NCBI GenBank assembly: GCA_001873115.1 | Contig: MNYK01000134.1 | Span: 1 to 33,195 of the forward strand | Direction of reading: 5' to 3' | Source: Desulfobacterales bacterium CG2_30_60_27 | GTDB lineage: Bacteria; Desulfobacterota; Desulfobulbia; Desulfobulbales; CG2-30-60-27 | Length of the DNA: 33,195 nt | Shown here: in pieces, positions 7,502-14,319 of the stretch | How positions within the stretch are numbered: the stretch's first letter is position 1 | How the letters are laid out: each line of letters opens with the position of its first letter | The notes under the pieces: generated by a model | Seen by the model: the letters and a program-made list of their open reading frames with translations, nothing else | Databases searched by the model: none | Told to the model about the DNA's origin: nothing | Program-made: the position numbers and the translations under genes

Positions 7502-8626
7502 CTAGGCCTCCTTGGCTGGCTTGCCAGACTCCCGGTCCTTGGCGCCCAGATTCTTGGCCGCCATCATCCCGGCCCCGGCCGCCACGCCCACGGCAGCGCC
7601 CGCCAGGGCCGCCGCCCCGATGGATACGCCGTTACCGCGTTTGGTCTCGATGGGGGCCTGACCGGCGGCCGGCGTTACCTGTTTTACTTCGGCCTGGGTG
7701 TGGAGGGGGATGGTGAAGCCGACCCCCTGTTCGGTGCAGCCGAAGCAGGGGTGGCCCGTACCCACTGGCCAGGCGCCGGAGCCCGCGTCGCTGAAGAGGA
7801 TGGATGGGCAGTTGGCATAGGTCATGGGGCCCTTGCAGCCCAGCTTGTAGAGGCAGTAGCCCAGGCGATGTCCCTCGTCGCCGAACTCCTTGGCAAAGCG
7901 GCCGGCGTCGAAATGCGGCCTCCGTTCGCAGTTCTCATGGATGAGCCGGCCGTAGGCGAACTTGGGCCGGCCCTTGTCGTCCAGCTCCGGCAGCTTGTTG
8001 AAGGTCAGGAAATAGAGGACCGTGGACAGGAAGTTGTAGGCGTTGGGCGGGCAGCCTGGAATGGTGACCACGGTGGTGCCGGCCAGTACCTCGGGCACGC
8101 CCTTGGCGCCGGTGGGGTTGGGCGCGGCCGAGGGAATGCCGCCCCAGGAGGCGCAGGAGCCGATGGCGATCACCGCCGCGGCCTTGGCGGCCGTCTCCTT
8201 GACGATGTCCACGAAATTCTGGCCCGCCACCTGGCAGTAGATGCCGCCGTCCTTGGTGGGGATGGCGCCCTCGACCACCAGGATGAAGCGGTTGAGGTTG
8301 TCCTGGATGGATTTTTTCTTGTACTCCTCGGCCTGGTGGCCGGCGCCGGTGTTCAGGGTCTCGTTGTAGTCCAGGGCGATCTGGTTCAAGATGAGATGTT
8401 CGAGGCTCGGGTGGCCGGGCCGCAGCAGGGATTCGGTGCAGCCGGTGCAGCCCTGGCCGGAGAGCCAGATCACCGGTGGACGCTGCGTTCTGGTGGCCGC
8501 CGCCGCCAGTTGTACCCCCATGGAGGCCGGCAGCCCCATGTAAACCGCCGCCGCCGTACAGACCTTCAGAAAGTCTCTGCGGGACACCCGGCCTGATGGC
8601 GTGGTGTCTGTTGCCCAGTTACTCAT
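7502..8626 (-). CDS. hybO: [NiFe] uptake hydrogenase small subunit (HybO-like)
   Basis: This 374-residue small subunit carries three Fe-S clusters between the active site and HybA. The Tat motif SRRDFLK (15-21) precedes a hydrophobic stretch. Proximal cluster cysteines are C60, C63, C158 and C192 (in PGCPP). The distal cluster is H230 with C233, C258 and C264. The medial cluster is C273, C294 and C297. The proximal motif is GCTGCTE, lacking the extra cysteine of oxygen-tolerant enzymes, so a standard oxygen-sensitive hydrogenase is expected. The C-terminus has an Ala/Gly-rich hydrophobic segment (about 336-357) and a charged tail, the normal membrane anchor. GAGGAGG precedes the ATG. Confidence 0.95.
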   Translation of the reverse strand: MSNWATDTTPSGRVSRRDFLKVCTAAAVYMGLPASMGVQLAAAATRTQRPPVIWLSGQGCTGCTESLLRPGHPSLEHLILNQIALDYNETLNTGAGHQAEEYKKKSIQDNLNRFILVVEGAIPTKDGGIYCQVAGQNFVDIVKETAAKAAAVIAIGSCASWGGIPSAAPNPTGAKGVPEVLAGTTVVTIPGCPPNAYNFLSTVLYFLTFNKLPELDDKGRPKFAYGRLIHENCERRPHFDAGRFAKEFGDEGHRLGYCLYKLGCKGPMTYANCPSILFSDAGSGAWPVGTGHPCFGCTEQGVGFTIPLHTQAEVKQVTPAAGQAPIETKRGNGVSIGAAALAGAAVGVAAGAGMMAAKNLGAKDRESGKPAKEA

Positions 8627-8644
8627 ACGAGCCTCCTCTGTTTA

Positions 8645-8971
8645 TTAAAGCATGACTGGTGATCCTTGCAGGTAGTGGATAATGGCCCAGAGTTGCGGTT
8701 CGGCAAGGTCGCGGATGATGGGCATCCGGGCTCGGGGGTTCTGGCGCACGGGGTTTCGGACATAATTGCGGATTTGCCAGAAACTAAGCCGGCCCGAGAC
8801 CGCGGTGAGGTCGGGGCCCATCCGGCCGCCGTGGCCGTTGACGCTATGACATTCGAGGCAGCCCGTTTGGGCAAAGAGGGCCTGGCCGTCCCCGACGCAG
8901 GCGGACAGCAGAGAACAGAGGAGAAGGGCGGCATGCCGGCGTGGCAGGCGGCCAGGGAACGCATTTTCCAT
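8645..8971 (-). CDS. Small lipoprotein c-type cytochrome, first gene of the hydrogenase operon
   Basis: The 108-residue protein has a basic N-terminus, a hydrophobic stretch and a lipobox-like LLSAC (C25), then one heme c motif CLECH (C38, C41, H42) and a likely axial Met at M83 in RARMPI. The fold order (CxxCH, GPDL, later Met, C-terminal helix LWAIIHYLQ) is that of a class I monoheme cytochrome. It is 18 bases upstream of the small-subunit gene and in the same orientation. It may be an alternative electron acceptor for the hydrogenase or a link to a periplasmic cytochrome pool. The standard hybOABCD operon has no such gene. Lipidation is a reading of the motif only. The start at 8971 has TGGAG six bases upstream; a stronger AAAGGAGG lies further up without a suitable start near it. 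Confidence 0.82.
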   Translation of the reverse strand: MENAFPGRLPRRHAALLLCSLLSACVGDGQALFAQTGCLECHSVNGHGGRMGPDLTAVSGRLSFWQIRNYVRNPVRQNPRARMPIIRDLAEPQLWAIIHYLQGSPVML

Positions 8972-9096
8972 TACGGACTCCAGAAAGCTGGGTGCGTACC
9001 TCCTTTGTACATAAATAATGTCGCATTAGGCAAGAAAAAGATTTGCCGGTTGCCAGGCCGCTGGAAGCGAAGCCAGGAATGAGGTAGAGTGGGGGC
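8972..9096. promoter_or_regulatory. Divergent control region between the hydrogenase and hyp operons
   Basis: These 125 bases separate two head-to-head operons and must contain both promoters. The middle (about 9003-9045) is A/T-rich, including TTGTACATAAATAATGTCGCATTA, written here in part. No convincing -24/-12 (sigma-54) pair with GG-N10-GC spacing and no good -35/-10 pair is visible, so the elements are not assigned. Confidence 0.35.
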
Positions 9097-9441
9097 ATGC
9101 ACGAGATGTCGCTGGCCATGCACATTGTTGACCTTGCCGCCAGTCGCGCCCGGGAGGAAGGGGCCGGCCGGGTCAGCGCCATCGAGCTGGAGGTGGGCGC
9201 CATGGCCGGGGTCATGGTGGAGGCCCTGGAGTTCTGCTTCGAGGCCGCGGCCCGTAATACGGTGGTGGAGGGCGCCGTTCTCGTTTCCCGCCTGGTGGAA
9301 GGTCTGGGCACCTGCCTGGACTGTGCTGCCAGCCATCCCATGCGCGGGGTGCATGAGACCTGCCCGAGTTGTGGCGGCTCCCTCATTCATGCCGAGGGCG
9401 GGCTGGAGCTGCGGCTTAGATCGATCACTATTGATGAGTGA
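9097..9441 (+). CDS. hypA: Hydrogenase nickel incorporation protein HypA
   Basis: This nickel metallochaperone works with HypB to load Ni into the large subunit. The 114-residue protein starts MHEMSLAMHI, with the nickel-binding His2 and Glu3. The zinc-binding loop is C73-x2-C76 (CLDC) and C89-x2-C92 (CPSC), at the family positions. It opens the plus-strand hyp series, divergent from the hydrogenase operon. A 96-base gap with an inverted repeat precedes hypB. Length and motifs are standard. Confidence 0.95.
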   Translation: MHEMSLAMHIVDLAASRAREEGAGRVSAIELEVGAMAGVMVEALEFCFEAAARNTVVEGAVLVSRLVEGLGTCLDCAASHPMRGVHETCPSCGGSLIHAEGGLELRLRSITIDE

Positions 9442-9442
9442 T

Positions 9443-9495
9443 TTGAATATCGAATGTTGAACGGTGTTCACTTCGTAATTCGATATTCCTTGTTC
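9443..9495. repeat. Inverted repeat in the hypA-hypB gap
   Basis: GAATATCGAAT (9445-9455) and ATTCGATATTC (9478-9488) are perfect 11-base inverted arms. Inside them TGAAC-GGT-GTTCA (9458-9470) forms a smaller stem. The whole lies between hypA and hypB and would fold in the transcript. No U-run follows. It looks like a short intergenic repeat rather than a terminator. Confidence 0.7.
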
Positions 9496-9537
9496 AATTT
9501 TCCGCGTCCCTAAGCGTTTCAAAGACAAGAGGGAGTC

Positions 9538-10332
9538 ATGTGCGATACCTGCGGCTGCGACGGCACGGACGGCATACGGGTGGCCAGGGTGGGCGGGCAT
9601 GCCGGTCGCCACGCCCACCACGACGATCACGACCATGGCCATAGCCATGGCGACGAGGATGCCCGGCCAGGCCGCACCATCCTCGTTGAACAGGACATCC
9701 TGGCCAAGAACCGGGATCAGGCTGATGCCAACCGCACCTTTTTCCACCACCAGGGGGTGCTGGCCCTGAACCTCCTGTCGTCGCCCGGTTCCGGCAAGAC
9801 CACCCTCTTGGAGCACACCATCCGGCGGCTCAAGGGCGAACTGGCCCTGGCGGTCATCGAGGGCGATCAGCAGACCCTGCGGGACGCGGAACGGATCAGC
9901 GCCACCGGCGTCGACGTGGTGCAGGTCAACACCGGCGCCGGCTGCCACCTGGACGCGGCCATGATCCACCGGGCCCTGCACCAGATGGAGCTGCCCCAAG
10001 GCGGGGTGCTCTTTATCGAGAATGTCGGCAACCTGGTCTGTCCGGCCATGTTCGACCTGGGCGAGGCCCATAAGGTGGTGATCATCAGCGTCACCGAGGG
10101 CGAGGACAAACCGTTGAAATATCCTTACATGTTCAGGGAGGCGGATATCTGCGTGATTACCAAGACCGATCTGCTGCCCCACCTGGACTTTGATCTGACC
10201 GCCTGTCGGCGCTTCGCCCTGGAGGTCAATCCGCGCCTCACCCTGTTCGAGGTGTCGGCCAAGAGCGGCGCGGGGCTCGACCCTTGGTGCGACTGGGTGC
10301 GGCAGGCCGGTCGGGGACATGAGCAGCGATGA
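9538..10332 (+). CDS. hypB: Hydrogenase nickel incorporation GTPase HypB
   Basis: This GTPase donates nickel to the hydrogenase precursor. Its 264 residues start with the high-affinity metal motif CDTCGC (C2, C5, C7), then a His/Asp-rich stretch around residues 21-40 that can store nickel. The P-loop is SPGSGKTTLLE (about 82-92). The second metal site region is ENVGNLVCPAMFDLGE, and the G4-type motif is TKTDLLPH. GAGGGAG lies about five bases before the ATG. It overlaps hypF by 14 bases. All motifs are intact. Confidence 0.96.
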   Translation: MCDTCGCDGTDGIRVARVGGHAGRHAHHDDHDHGHSHGDEDARPGRTILVEQDILAKNRDQADANRTFFHHQGVLALNLLSSPGSGKTTLLEHTIRRLKGELALAVIEGDQQTLRDAERISATGVDVVQVNTGAGCHLDAAMIHRALHQMELPQGGVLFIENVGNLVCPAMFDLGEAHKVVIISVTEGEDKPLKYPYMFREADICVITKTDLLPHLDFDLTACRRFALEVNPRLTLFEVSAKSGAGLDPWCDWVRQAGRGHEQR

Positions 10333-12589
10333 CATGAGAAAAAGGCAACGGCTGACCGTGCGCGGCCTGGTCCAGGGGGTCGGCTTCCGGCCCTTTGTGT
10401 ATGGCGCGGCCCACCGCCATAGCCTGACAGGTTTCGTGACCAACACCCCGGCCGGGGTGGTGATCGAGGTGGAGGGCGCGGCCGAGAGCCTCTCCGCCTT
10501 TGCCGACGACCTGGCCCGCCGGTCGCCGCCCCTGGCCGTAATCCAGGGGATTGAGCAGGAGGAACTGGCGCCTATTGGCGCCACCGACTTTGTCATCCGG
10601 CCGTCGGCCGAACCGGGGCCAATGGCCACCTGGATCGCCCCGGACAGCGCGGTCTGCGCCGACTGCCTGGCCGAGTTCAGCGATGCCGCTGACCGGCGCT
10701 ATCATTACCCCTTCATCAACTGCACCAACTGCGGGCCGCGCTACACCATCACCGCCAACATCCCCTACGACCGGCCGTTCACCTCCATGCGCGGTTTTGT
10801 CATGTGCCCGGCCTGCCAGGCCGAGTATGACGATCCGGCCAATCGCCGTTTCCACGCCCAGCCCAACGCCTGCCCGGCGTGCGGGCCGCACCTGGAGTTG
10901 CGCGACGCGGCGGGTGAACGCCTGGCCGGGGCGGAGGAGGCCGCAGGTCTCGCCCGGCAAGCCCTGGTTGATGGCCGGATCGTAGCGGTCAAGGGCCTGG
11001 GTGGCTTCCACCTGGCCGTGGACGCGGCCTGCGCGGCGGCGGTGGTCCGGTTGCGACAGCGCAAGGGTCGCCCGGCCAAGCCCCTGGCCGTGATGGTGGC
11101 CGACCTGGCCATGGCCCACCGCCTCTGCCACTTGGACCAGGCCGAGATAGCGGCCCTGGCCTCGCCTGCCGCGCCCATCGTCCTGGCCCGTAAGCGGCCG
11201 GGCCACGGCCTGGCCGACGCGGTGGCGCCGGGCAACGATATGTTCGGCATCATGCTGCCCTCCACCCCGCTGCACCATCTGCTCTTCCACGGCGTCTGCC
11301 CGGCCCTGGTCATGACCTCGGCCAACTTCAGCGAGGAGCCCCTGTGCGCGGACAATAGCGAGGCGCTACGGCGCCTGGCTGGCATCGCCGATCTCCTGCT
11401 GCTCCACGACCGCGACATCTATCTGGCCAACGACGATTCCGTGGTGATCCACCTGGCCGGCGCCATGCGCCAGGTGCGGCGCAGCCGGGGTTATGTGCCG
11501 CAGCCGGTGGAGATTGACAGCAGCGGCCCGCCGGTCCTGGCCGTGGGCGGCGAGTTGAAGAACACCATCTGCCTGCTCAGGGAGGACCAGGCCCTGGTCA
11601 GCCAGCACCTCGGCGACCTGAAAAATCCGGCCGGCTTTGGGCTGTTCAAGAAAACCATCGCTCACCTGGGCCGCATCTTCACCACGGTCCCGGCGCTGGT
11701 GGTGCATGACCTCCATCCTGGCTATCTCTCGACGCGCTGGGCCTTGGAAGAGCAGGAGATCCCGACCCTGGCGGTGCAGCACCACCACGCCCACCTGGCC
11801 GCCTGCCTGGCCGAGAATCGCTTTTCCGGCCCGGCCATCGGCCTGATCATGGACGGCGCCGGCCTGGGAACGGACCAGACCATCTGGGGCGGCGAGGTAA
11901 TGATCGGCGATGCGGCCGGCTATGAACGCTTTGCCTCATTTACGCCCATGCCCCTGCCTGGCGGCGACCGGGCCGTCGCGGAACCCTGGCGCGCCGCCCT
12001 GGGCTATCTCCACACGATCTTTGGCGACCACCTGCCTGACCTTCCCTTTCTGGCCGGTCACGCTATCGGGCCCGTCCTGGAGATCCTGGCCAAGGACCTT
12101 AACTGCCCCAAAACCACGAGCTGCGGCCGGCTGTTCGATGCGGTGGCCGCCATGAGCGGCGGCTGCCAGGTCATCGGCTACGAGGCCCAAGGGGCCATAG
12201 AGTTCATGGTTGCCGGTGGCAGCGCCGAGGCCCTGCCCTTTGAATTCAGCCTGCGGTCCGGCGACGACCGGCTCATCATGGAGGTGGCGCCCATGCTTCA
12301 TGGCGTGGTTGCGGCGGTCCAGCACGGCGAGGGCTTGGCCCTGATCAGCCGCCGCTTCCACCGCACCCTGGTGTTGCTGCTCACCGAGGTGGCGCGCCAG
12401 GCCCGGCAGGCCACCGGCCTCAACACCGTGGCCCTGTCCGGCGGCGTCTTCCAGAATCAGGTGCTCTTCACGGCCCTGCTGGCGGAGCTTAACCAGGCAG
12501 GTTTTCAGGTCCTCACCCACGCCATGCTGCCCAGCGGCGACGGCTGCCTCTCGTTGGGTCAGGCCGTTATCGGCCGGCGGGCTTTGTAG
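10319..12589 (+). CDS. hypF: Carbamoyltransferase HypF
   Basis: HypF makes the thiocarboxamide on HypE from carbamoyl phosphate, the precursor of the active-site cyanides. The 756-residue protein contains, in order: an acylphosphatase domain (GLVQGVGFRPFVYGAAHRH); two zinc-finger units (CADC with CTNCGPRYT, CPAC with CPACGP); a YrdC-like domain (VKGLGGFHLAVDA, KPLAVMV); and a Kae1/TobZ-like domain (HHHAHLAACLAE, MDGAGLG, LSGGVFQNQVL). It ends DGCLSLGQAVIGRRAL. The start overlaps hypB. A second ATG at 10334 would also be possible. A broken copy of its last codons lies at 13866-13934, after the inserted toxin-antitoxin genes. Confidence 0.96.
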   Translation: MSSDDMRKRQRLTVRGLVQGVGFRPFVYGAAHRHSLTGFVTNTPAGVVIEVEGAAESLSAFADDLARRSPPLAVIQGIEQEELAPIGATDFVIRPSAEPGPMATWIAPDSAVCADCLAEFSDAADRRYHYPFINCTNCGPRYTITANIPYDRPFTSMRGFVMCPACQAEYDDPANRRFHAQPNACPACGPHLELRDAAGERLAGAEEAAGLARQALVDGRIVAVKGLGGFHLAVDAACAAAVVRLRQRKGRPAKPLAVMVADLAMAHRLCHLDQAEIAALASPAAPIVLARKRPGHGLADAVAPGNDMFGIMLPSTPLHHLLFHGVCPALVMTSANFSEEPLCADNSEALRRLAGIADLLLLHDRDIYLANDDSVVIHLAGAMRQVRRSRGYVPQPVEIDSSGPPVLAVGGELKNTICLLREDQALVSQHLGDLKNPAGFGLFKKTIAHLGRIFTTVPALVVHDLHPGYLSTRWALEEQEIPTLAVQHHHAHLAACLAENRFSGPAIGLIMDGAGLGTDQTIWGGEVMIGDAAGYERFASFTPMPLPGGDRAVAEPWRAALGYLHTIFGDHLPDLPFLAGHAIGPVLEILAKDLNCPKTTSCGRLFDAVAAMSGGCQVIGYEAQGAIEFMVAGGSAEALPFEFSLRSGDDRLIMEVAPMLHGVVAAVQHGEGLALISRRFHRTLVLLLTEVARQARQATGLNTVALSGGVFQNQVLFTALLAELNQAGFQVLTHAMLPSGDGCLSLGQAVIGRRAL

Positions 12590-12632
12590 GGTAAATGAAA
12601 GTTACCTGGAAAGCCTGTCTGCCGCTTTTCGC

Positions 12633-12662
12633 TTGACTTTATTGGCTTTCCAGCATTACAAT
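12633..12662 (+). promoter_or_regulatory. Sigma-70-type promoter upstream of hicAB
   Basis: TTGACT (12633-12638), an 18-base spacer and TACAAT (12657-12662) make a good match to the consensus. It lies 44 bases after hypF and 136 bases before hicA, so the inserted genes probably have their own transcription. Confidence 0.55.
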
Positions 12663-12695
12663 TCCTGTCACGATAAAGATGTTTTTGCTGTTGCA

Positions 12696-12722
12696 CGGGC
12701 TGACGTGAAAAAGGCCAGCCCG
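12696..12722. other. CGGGCTG/CAGCCCG hairpin before hicA
   Basis: CGGGCTG (12696-12702) and CAGCCCG (12716-12722) are seven-base inverted arms with a 13-base loop, between the predicted promoter and hicA. No U-tract follows. It could be an operator-like or leader structure for the toxin-antitoxin operon. Function is not known. Confidence 0.35.
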
Positions 12723-12797
12723 CGATAAACGAACGTCCGCCTATAAACGAAGTTATGATTCCCGTATAGTGGACTGTTATGGCTAGGGTGAAGATAA

Positions 12798-12998
12798 ATG
12801 AAAATTCGTGATGTAATCAAAATCATTTTAGATGATGGTTGGTACTTGGTCGCAACAAAGGGCAGTCACCGGCAATACAAGCATTCCCTCAAGGCAGGCC
12901 GCGTTACTATTGCCGGTCATCTCAACGATGATTTGGCCCCAGGATCATCGAACAGTATTTTCAAGCAGGCTCGGATGCAAAAGCCGCAGAAAAATTAG
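12798..12998 (+). CDS. hicA: HicA-family mRNA interferase toxin
   Basis: A 66-residue protein matches HicA: MKIRDVIKIILDDGWYLVAT, then KGSHRQYKHS with the catalytic His, and AGHLNDDLAPGSSNSIFKQA. HicA is a dsRBD-like ribosome-independent ribonuclease held inactive by HicB. The C-terminal part differs slightly from the usual GTLNSILKQAGL ending and is a few residues longer. The hicB gene follows after 15 bases. The pair lies between hypF and hypC and is visibly less GC-rich than its neighbours. Confidence 0.88.
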   Translation: MKIRDVIKIILDDGWYLVATKGSHRQYKHSLKAGRVTIAGHLNDDLAPGSSNSIFKQARMQKPQKN

Positions 12999-13013
12999 AG
13001 CAAGGAGCGATCC

Positions 13014-13226
13014 ATGTATCGGTTTCTCATCGTTATCGAAAAGGCGGACGGCAACTACTCGGCATACTCCCCAGACTTGCCAGGTTGTGTGGCGACAGGC
13101 AAAACTCGCCAGCAAGTGACACGAAACATGCATCAAGCGATTGAAATGCATGTACACGGACTGCTTGATGACAGGTTGCCTGTCCCAAAAACTCATGCCT
13201 TTGCGGAGTATATTGCGGTCATGTAA
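13014..13226 (+). CDS. hicB: HicB-family antitoxin
   Basis: A 70-residue protein (YRFLIVIEKADGNYSAYSPD, then LPGCVATGKTRQQ) is a short HicB with the partial RNase H-like fold. There is no obvious C-terminal DNA-binding helix-turn-helix, so it probably neutralises HicA with little or no DNA binding of its own. AAGGAGCGATCC precedes the ATG, and the toxin gene ends 15 bases before. Confidence 0.88.
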   Translation: MYRFLIVIEKADGNYSAYSPDLPGCVATGKTRQQVTRNMHQAIEMHVHGLLDDRLPVPKTHAFAEYIAVM

Positions 13227-13328
13227 ATGATCCCGAACATAGAGGAGAATAGATTCGAACAAGTCGCTTAAGCCGGCGGCGCCGGTTGCGTGGCTCCGAG
13301 GCTGAGCATGTCGGAGGTGCCAAAGATA

Positions 13329-13760
13329 ATGAACCGACCAACCGCCGCAACTTTTGATGATCTCATCGCCGCCTACGGGTGGGTCAGCGCTTCCGGCCTC
13401 TTCGAGAATACGGCGTACATTTGCCGCAGAACTGGCCGTGTGTACCGGGACTCCTCCGAGTCCGGAGTTGTGGAAGAGCTCCCAAAAGACATCGATGACG
13501 ATTCCAAGTATATTGCCGTACCTAGCAAGCGCGACCTCGACCTCGGCAATCCTCTGGTCTTCGCGTTCATGGAAGAAAATCTGGGAAACGACCTTGCTTC
13601 TGTAGAGGGGTTCTTCGAACGGCCGGGCGCGTATGGAAAATTCAAGTCACTTCTTGAGCGTCGCGGAGAGCTTCAGCACTGGTATGAATACGAGGAGCGA
13701 GCAGTACGCGCCGCCCTTGAAGAGTGGGTTGAGCAGAATCACCTGCCTGTCCAGCGGTAG
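13329..13760 (+). CDS. UPF0158 family protein
   Basis: Starting at the ATG at 13329 (GGAGG about 11 bases upstream, protein MNRPTAATFDDLIAAYGWVS) this gives 143 residues. The motif YIAVPSKRDLDLGNPLVFAF and the end HWYEYEERAVRAALEEWV are those of UPF0158 proteins, which have no established function. Longer starts at 13290 and 13308 lack better ribosome sites. It follows hicAB and belongs to the same inserted segment between hypF and hypC. It is often seen in accessory regions, but no role is claimed. Confidence 0.75.
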   Translation: MNRPTAATFDDLIAAYGWVSASGLFENTAYICRRTGRVYRDSSESGVVEELPKDIDDDSKYIAVPSKRDLDLGNPLVFAFMEENLGNDLASVEGFFERPGAYGKFKSLLERRGELQHWYEYEERAVRAALEEWVEQNHLPVQR

Positions 13761-13834
13761 ACTCTGCACGATAGCGCCTCGCGGTGAACGGTAGACGGCG
13801 CAAACCGAAAAGGGGAGGAATGAGTAGCGTGAGA

Positions 13835-13859
13835 AAAACAGGGGAGTGTCCCTGGTTTT
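13835..13859. repeat. REP-like palindrome AGGGGAGTGTCCCT
   Basis: AAAACAGGGGA-GTG-TCCCTGGTTTT is an imperfect palindrome that could form a compact hairpin. It resembles the palindromes mobilised by REP-associated Y1 transposases and lies directly before the hypF relic. A similar one (CAGGAACGTTCCTG followed by TTTTAG) is at 20886-20904. The family assignment is inference. Confidence 0.45.
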
Positions 13860-13865
13860 AGGTCG

Positions 13866-13934
13866 GCGGCGGATGCCTCTCTGGGCCAGGCAGTCATAGG
13901 CCGCCGGTTTCTGTTGAAAAAGATGAAAATGTAG
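13866..13934 (+). pseudogene. hypF: Relic of a second hypF 3' end
   Basis: This stretch closely matches the last codons of hypF at 12539-12589. After the first part (GGATGCCTCTC) a two-base loss shifts frame, and the sequence then reads LGQAVIGRRFLLKKMKM to a TAG at 13932-13934. The intact gene ends LSLGQAVIGRRAL. The relic differs at several third positions from the intact gene, so it is a diverged copy rather than a fresh duplication. It lies just before hypC, where the end of the original hypF would be expected. It marks the right edge of the hicAB-UPF0158 insertion. Confidence 0.75.
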
Positions 13935-13954
13935 CACCCGGAAGACGCGCAGTC

Positions 13955-13963
13955 TGGTATGAT
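13955..13963 (+). promoter_or_regulatory. Extended -10 promoter candidate for hypCDE
   Basis: TGGTATGAT contains TG-N-TATGAT, an extended -10 element, 67 bases before the hypC start and after the hypF relic. No good -35 is seen. If real, it would restore transcription of hypCDE downstream of the insertion. Confidence 0.4.
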
Positions 13964-13968
13964 TTTTT

Positions 13969-14010
13969 AGCCTTGAGCTTTGAGCCTTGAGCTTTCAGCC
14001 TTGAGCTCCG
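13969..14010. repeat. Three 14-bp tandem copies of AGCCTTGAGCTTTG upstream of hypC
   Basis: Units begin at 13969, 13983 and 13997 (AGCCTTGAGCTTTG, AGCCTTGAGCTTTC, AGCCTTGAGCTCCG). They occupy the hypC leader up to 20 bases before the start codon. Their role is unknown. Word repeats of this kind are an intergenic feature of many related genomes. Confidence 0.75.
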
Positions 14011-14029
14011 AATGACAATGAGGAATCTT

Positions 14030-14302
14030 ATGTGCCTGGCGGTTCCTGGCAAGGTTATTGCCATCATGGAAGAGGGCGGTCTCAAGACCGGGCGCATCGA
14101 CTACAGCGGCATGGTGAACACCGTCTGCCTGGAACTGGTGCCGGACATTGTGGTGGGCCAGTACACCGTGGTGCACGCCGGTTTTGCCCTGTCCATCATC
14201 GACGAGGCCGAGGCCCTGCAGAGCCTGGAAACCTGGGCCGAATTTCTGGAATTGCAGAGGGTGGCCGATGGCCCTGGCCGTTCCGAACCAGAGAATCCTT
14301 GA
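14030..14302 (+). CDS. hypC: Hydrogenase maturation chaperone HypC
   Basis: HypC carries the Fe(CN)2CO group with HypD and escorts it to the large subunit. The start is set at the ATG at 14030 (AGGA five to eight bases upstream) because the protein must begin MCLAVPGKV, with Cys2 exposed after Met removal. The longer frame from 14012 would bury it. It has 90 residues, including [19 protein letters not shown] and [17 protein letters not shown], standard for the family. It is followed by hypD after 17 bases. Confidence 0.95.
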   Translation: MCLAVPGKVIAIMEEGGLKTGRIDYSGMVNTVCLELVPDIVVGQYTVVHAGFALSIIDEAEALQSLETWAEFLELQRVADGPGRSEPENP

Positions 14303-14319
14303 GGCCCAGGCCTGCGACC

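Noticed and set aside
7502-8626. An oxygen-tolerant hydrogenase with a six-cysteine proximal cluster
   Set aside because: The proximal motif is GCTGCTE, lacking the adjacent extra cysteine. Only the four standard ligands are seen.
8971-10629. A 552-codon minus-strand frame across hypA and hypB
   Set aside because: It is antisense to hypA, hypB and the start of hypF, all with full motifs. The translated sequence resembles no protein family.
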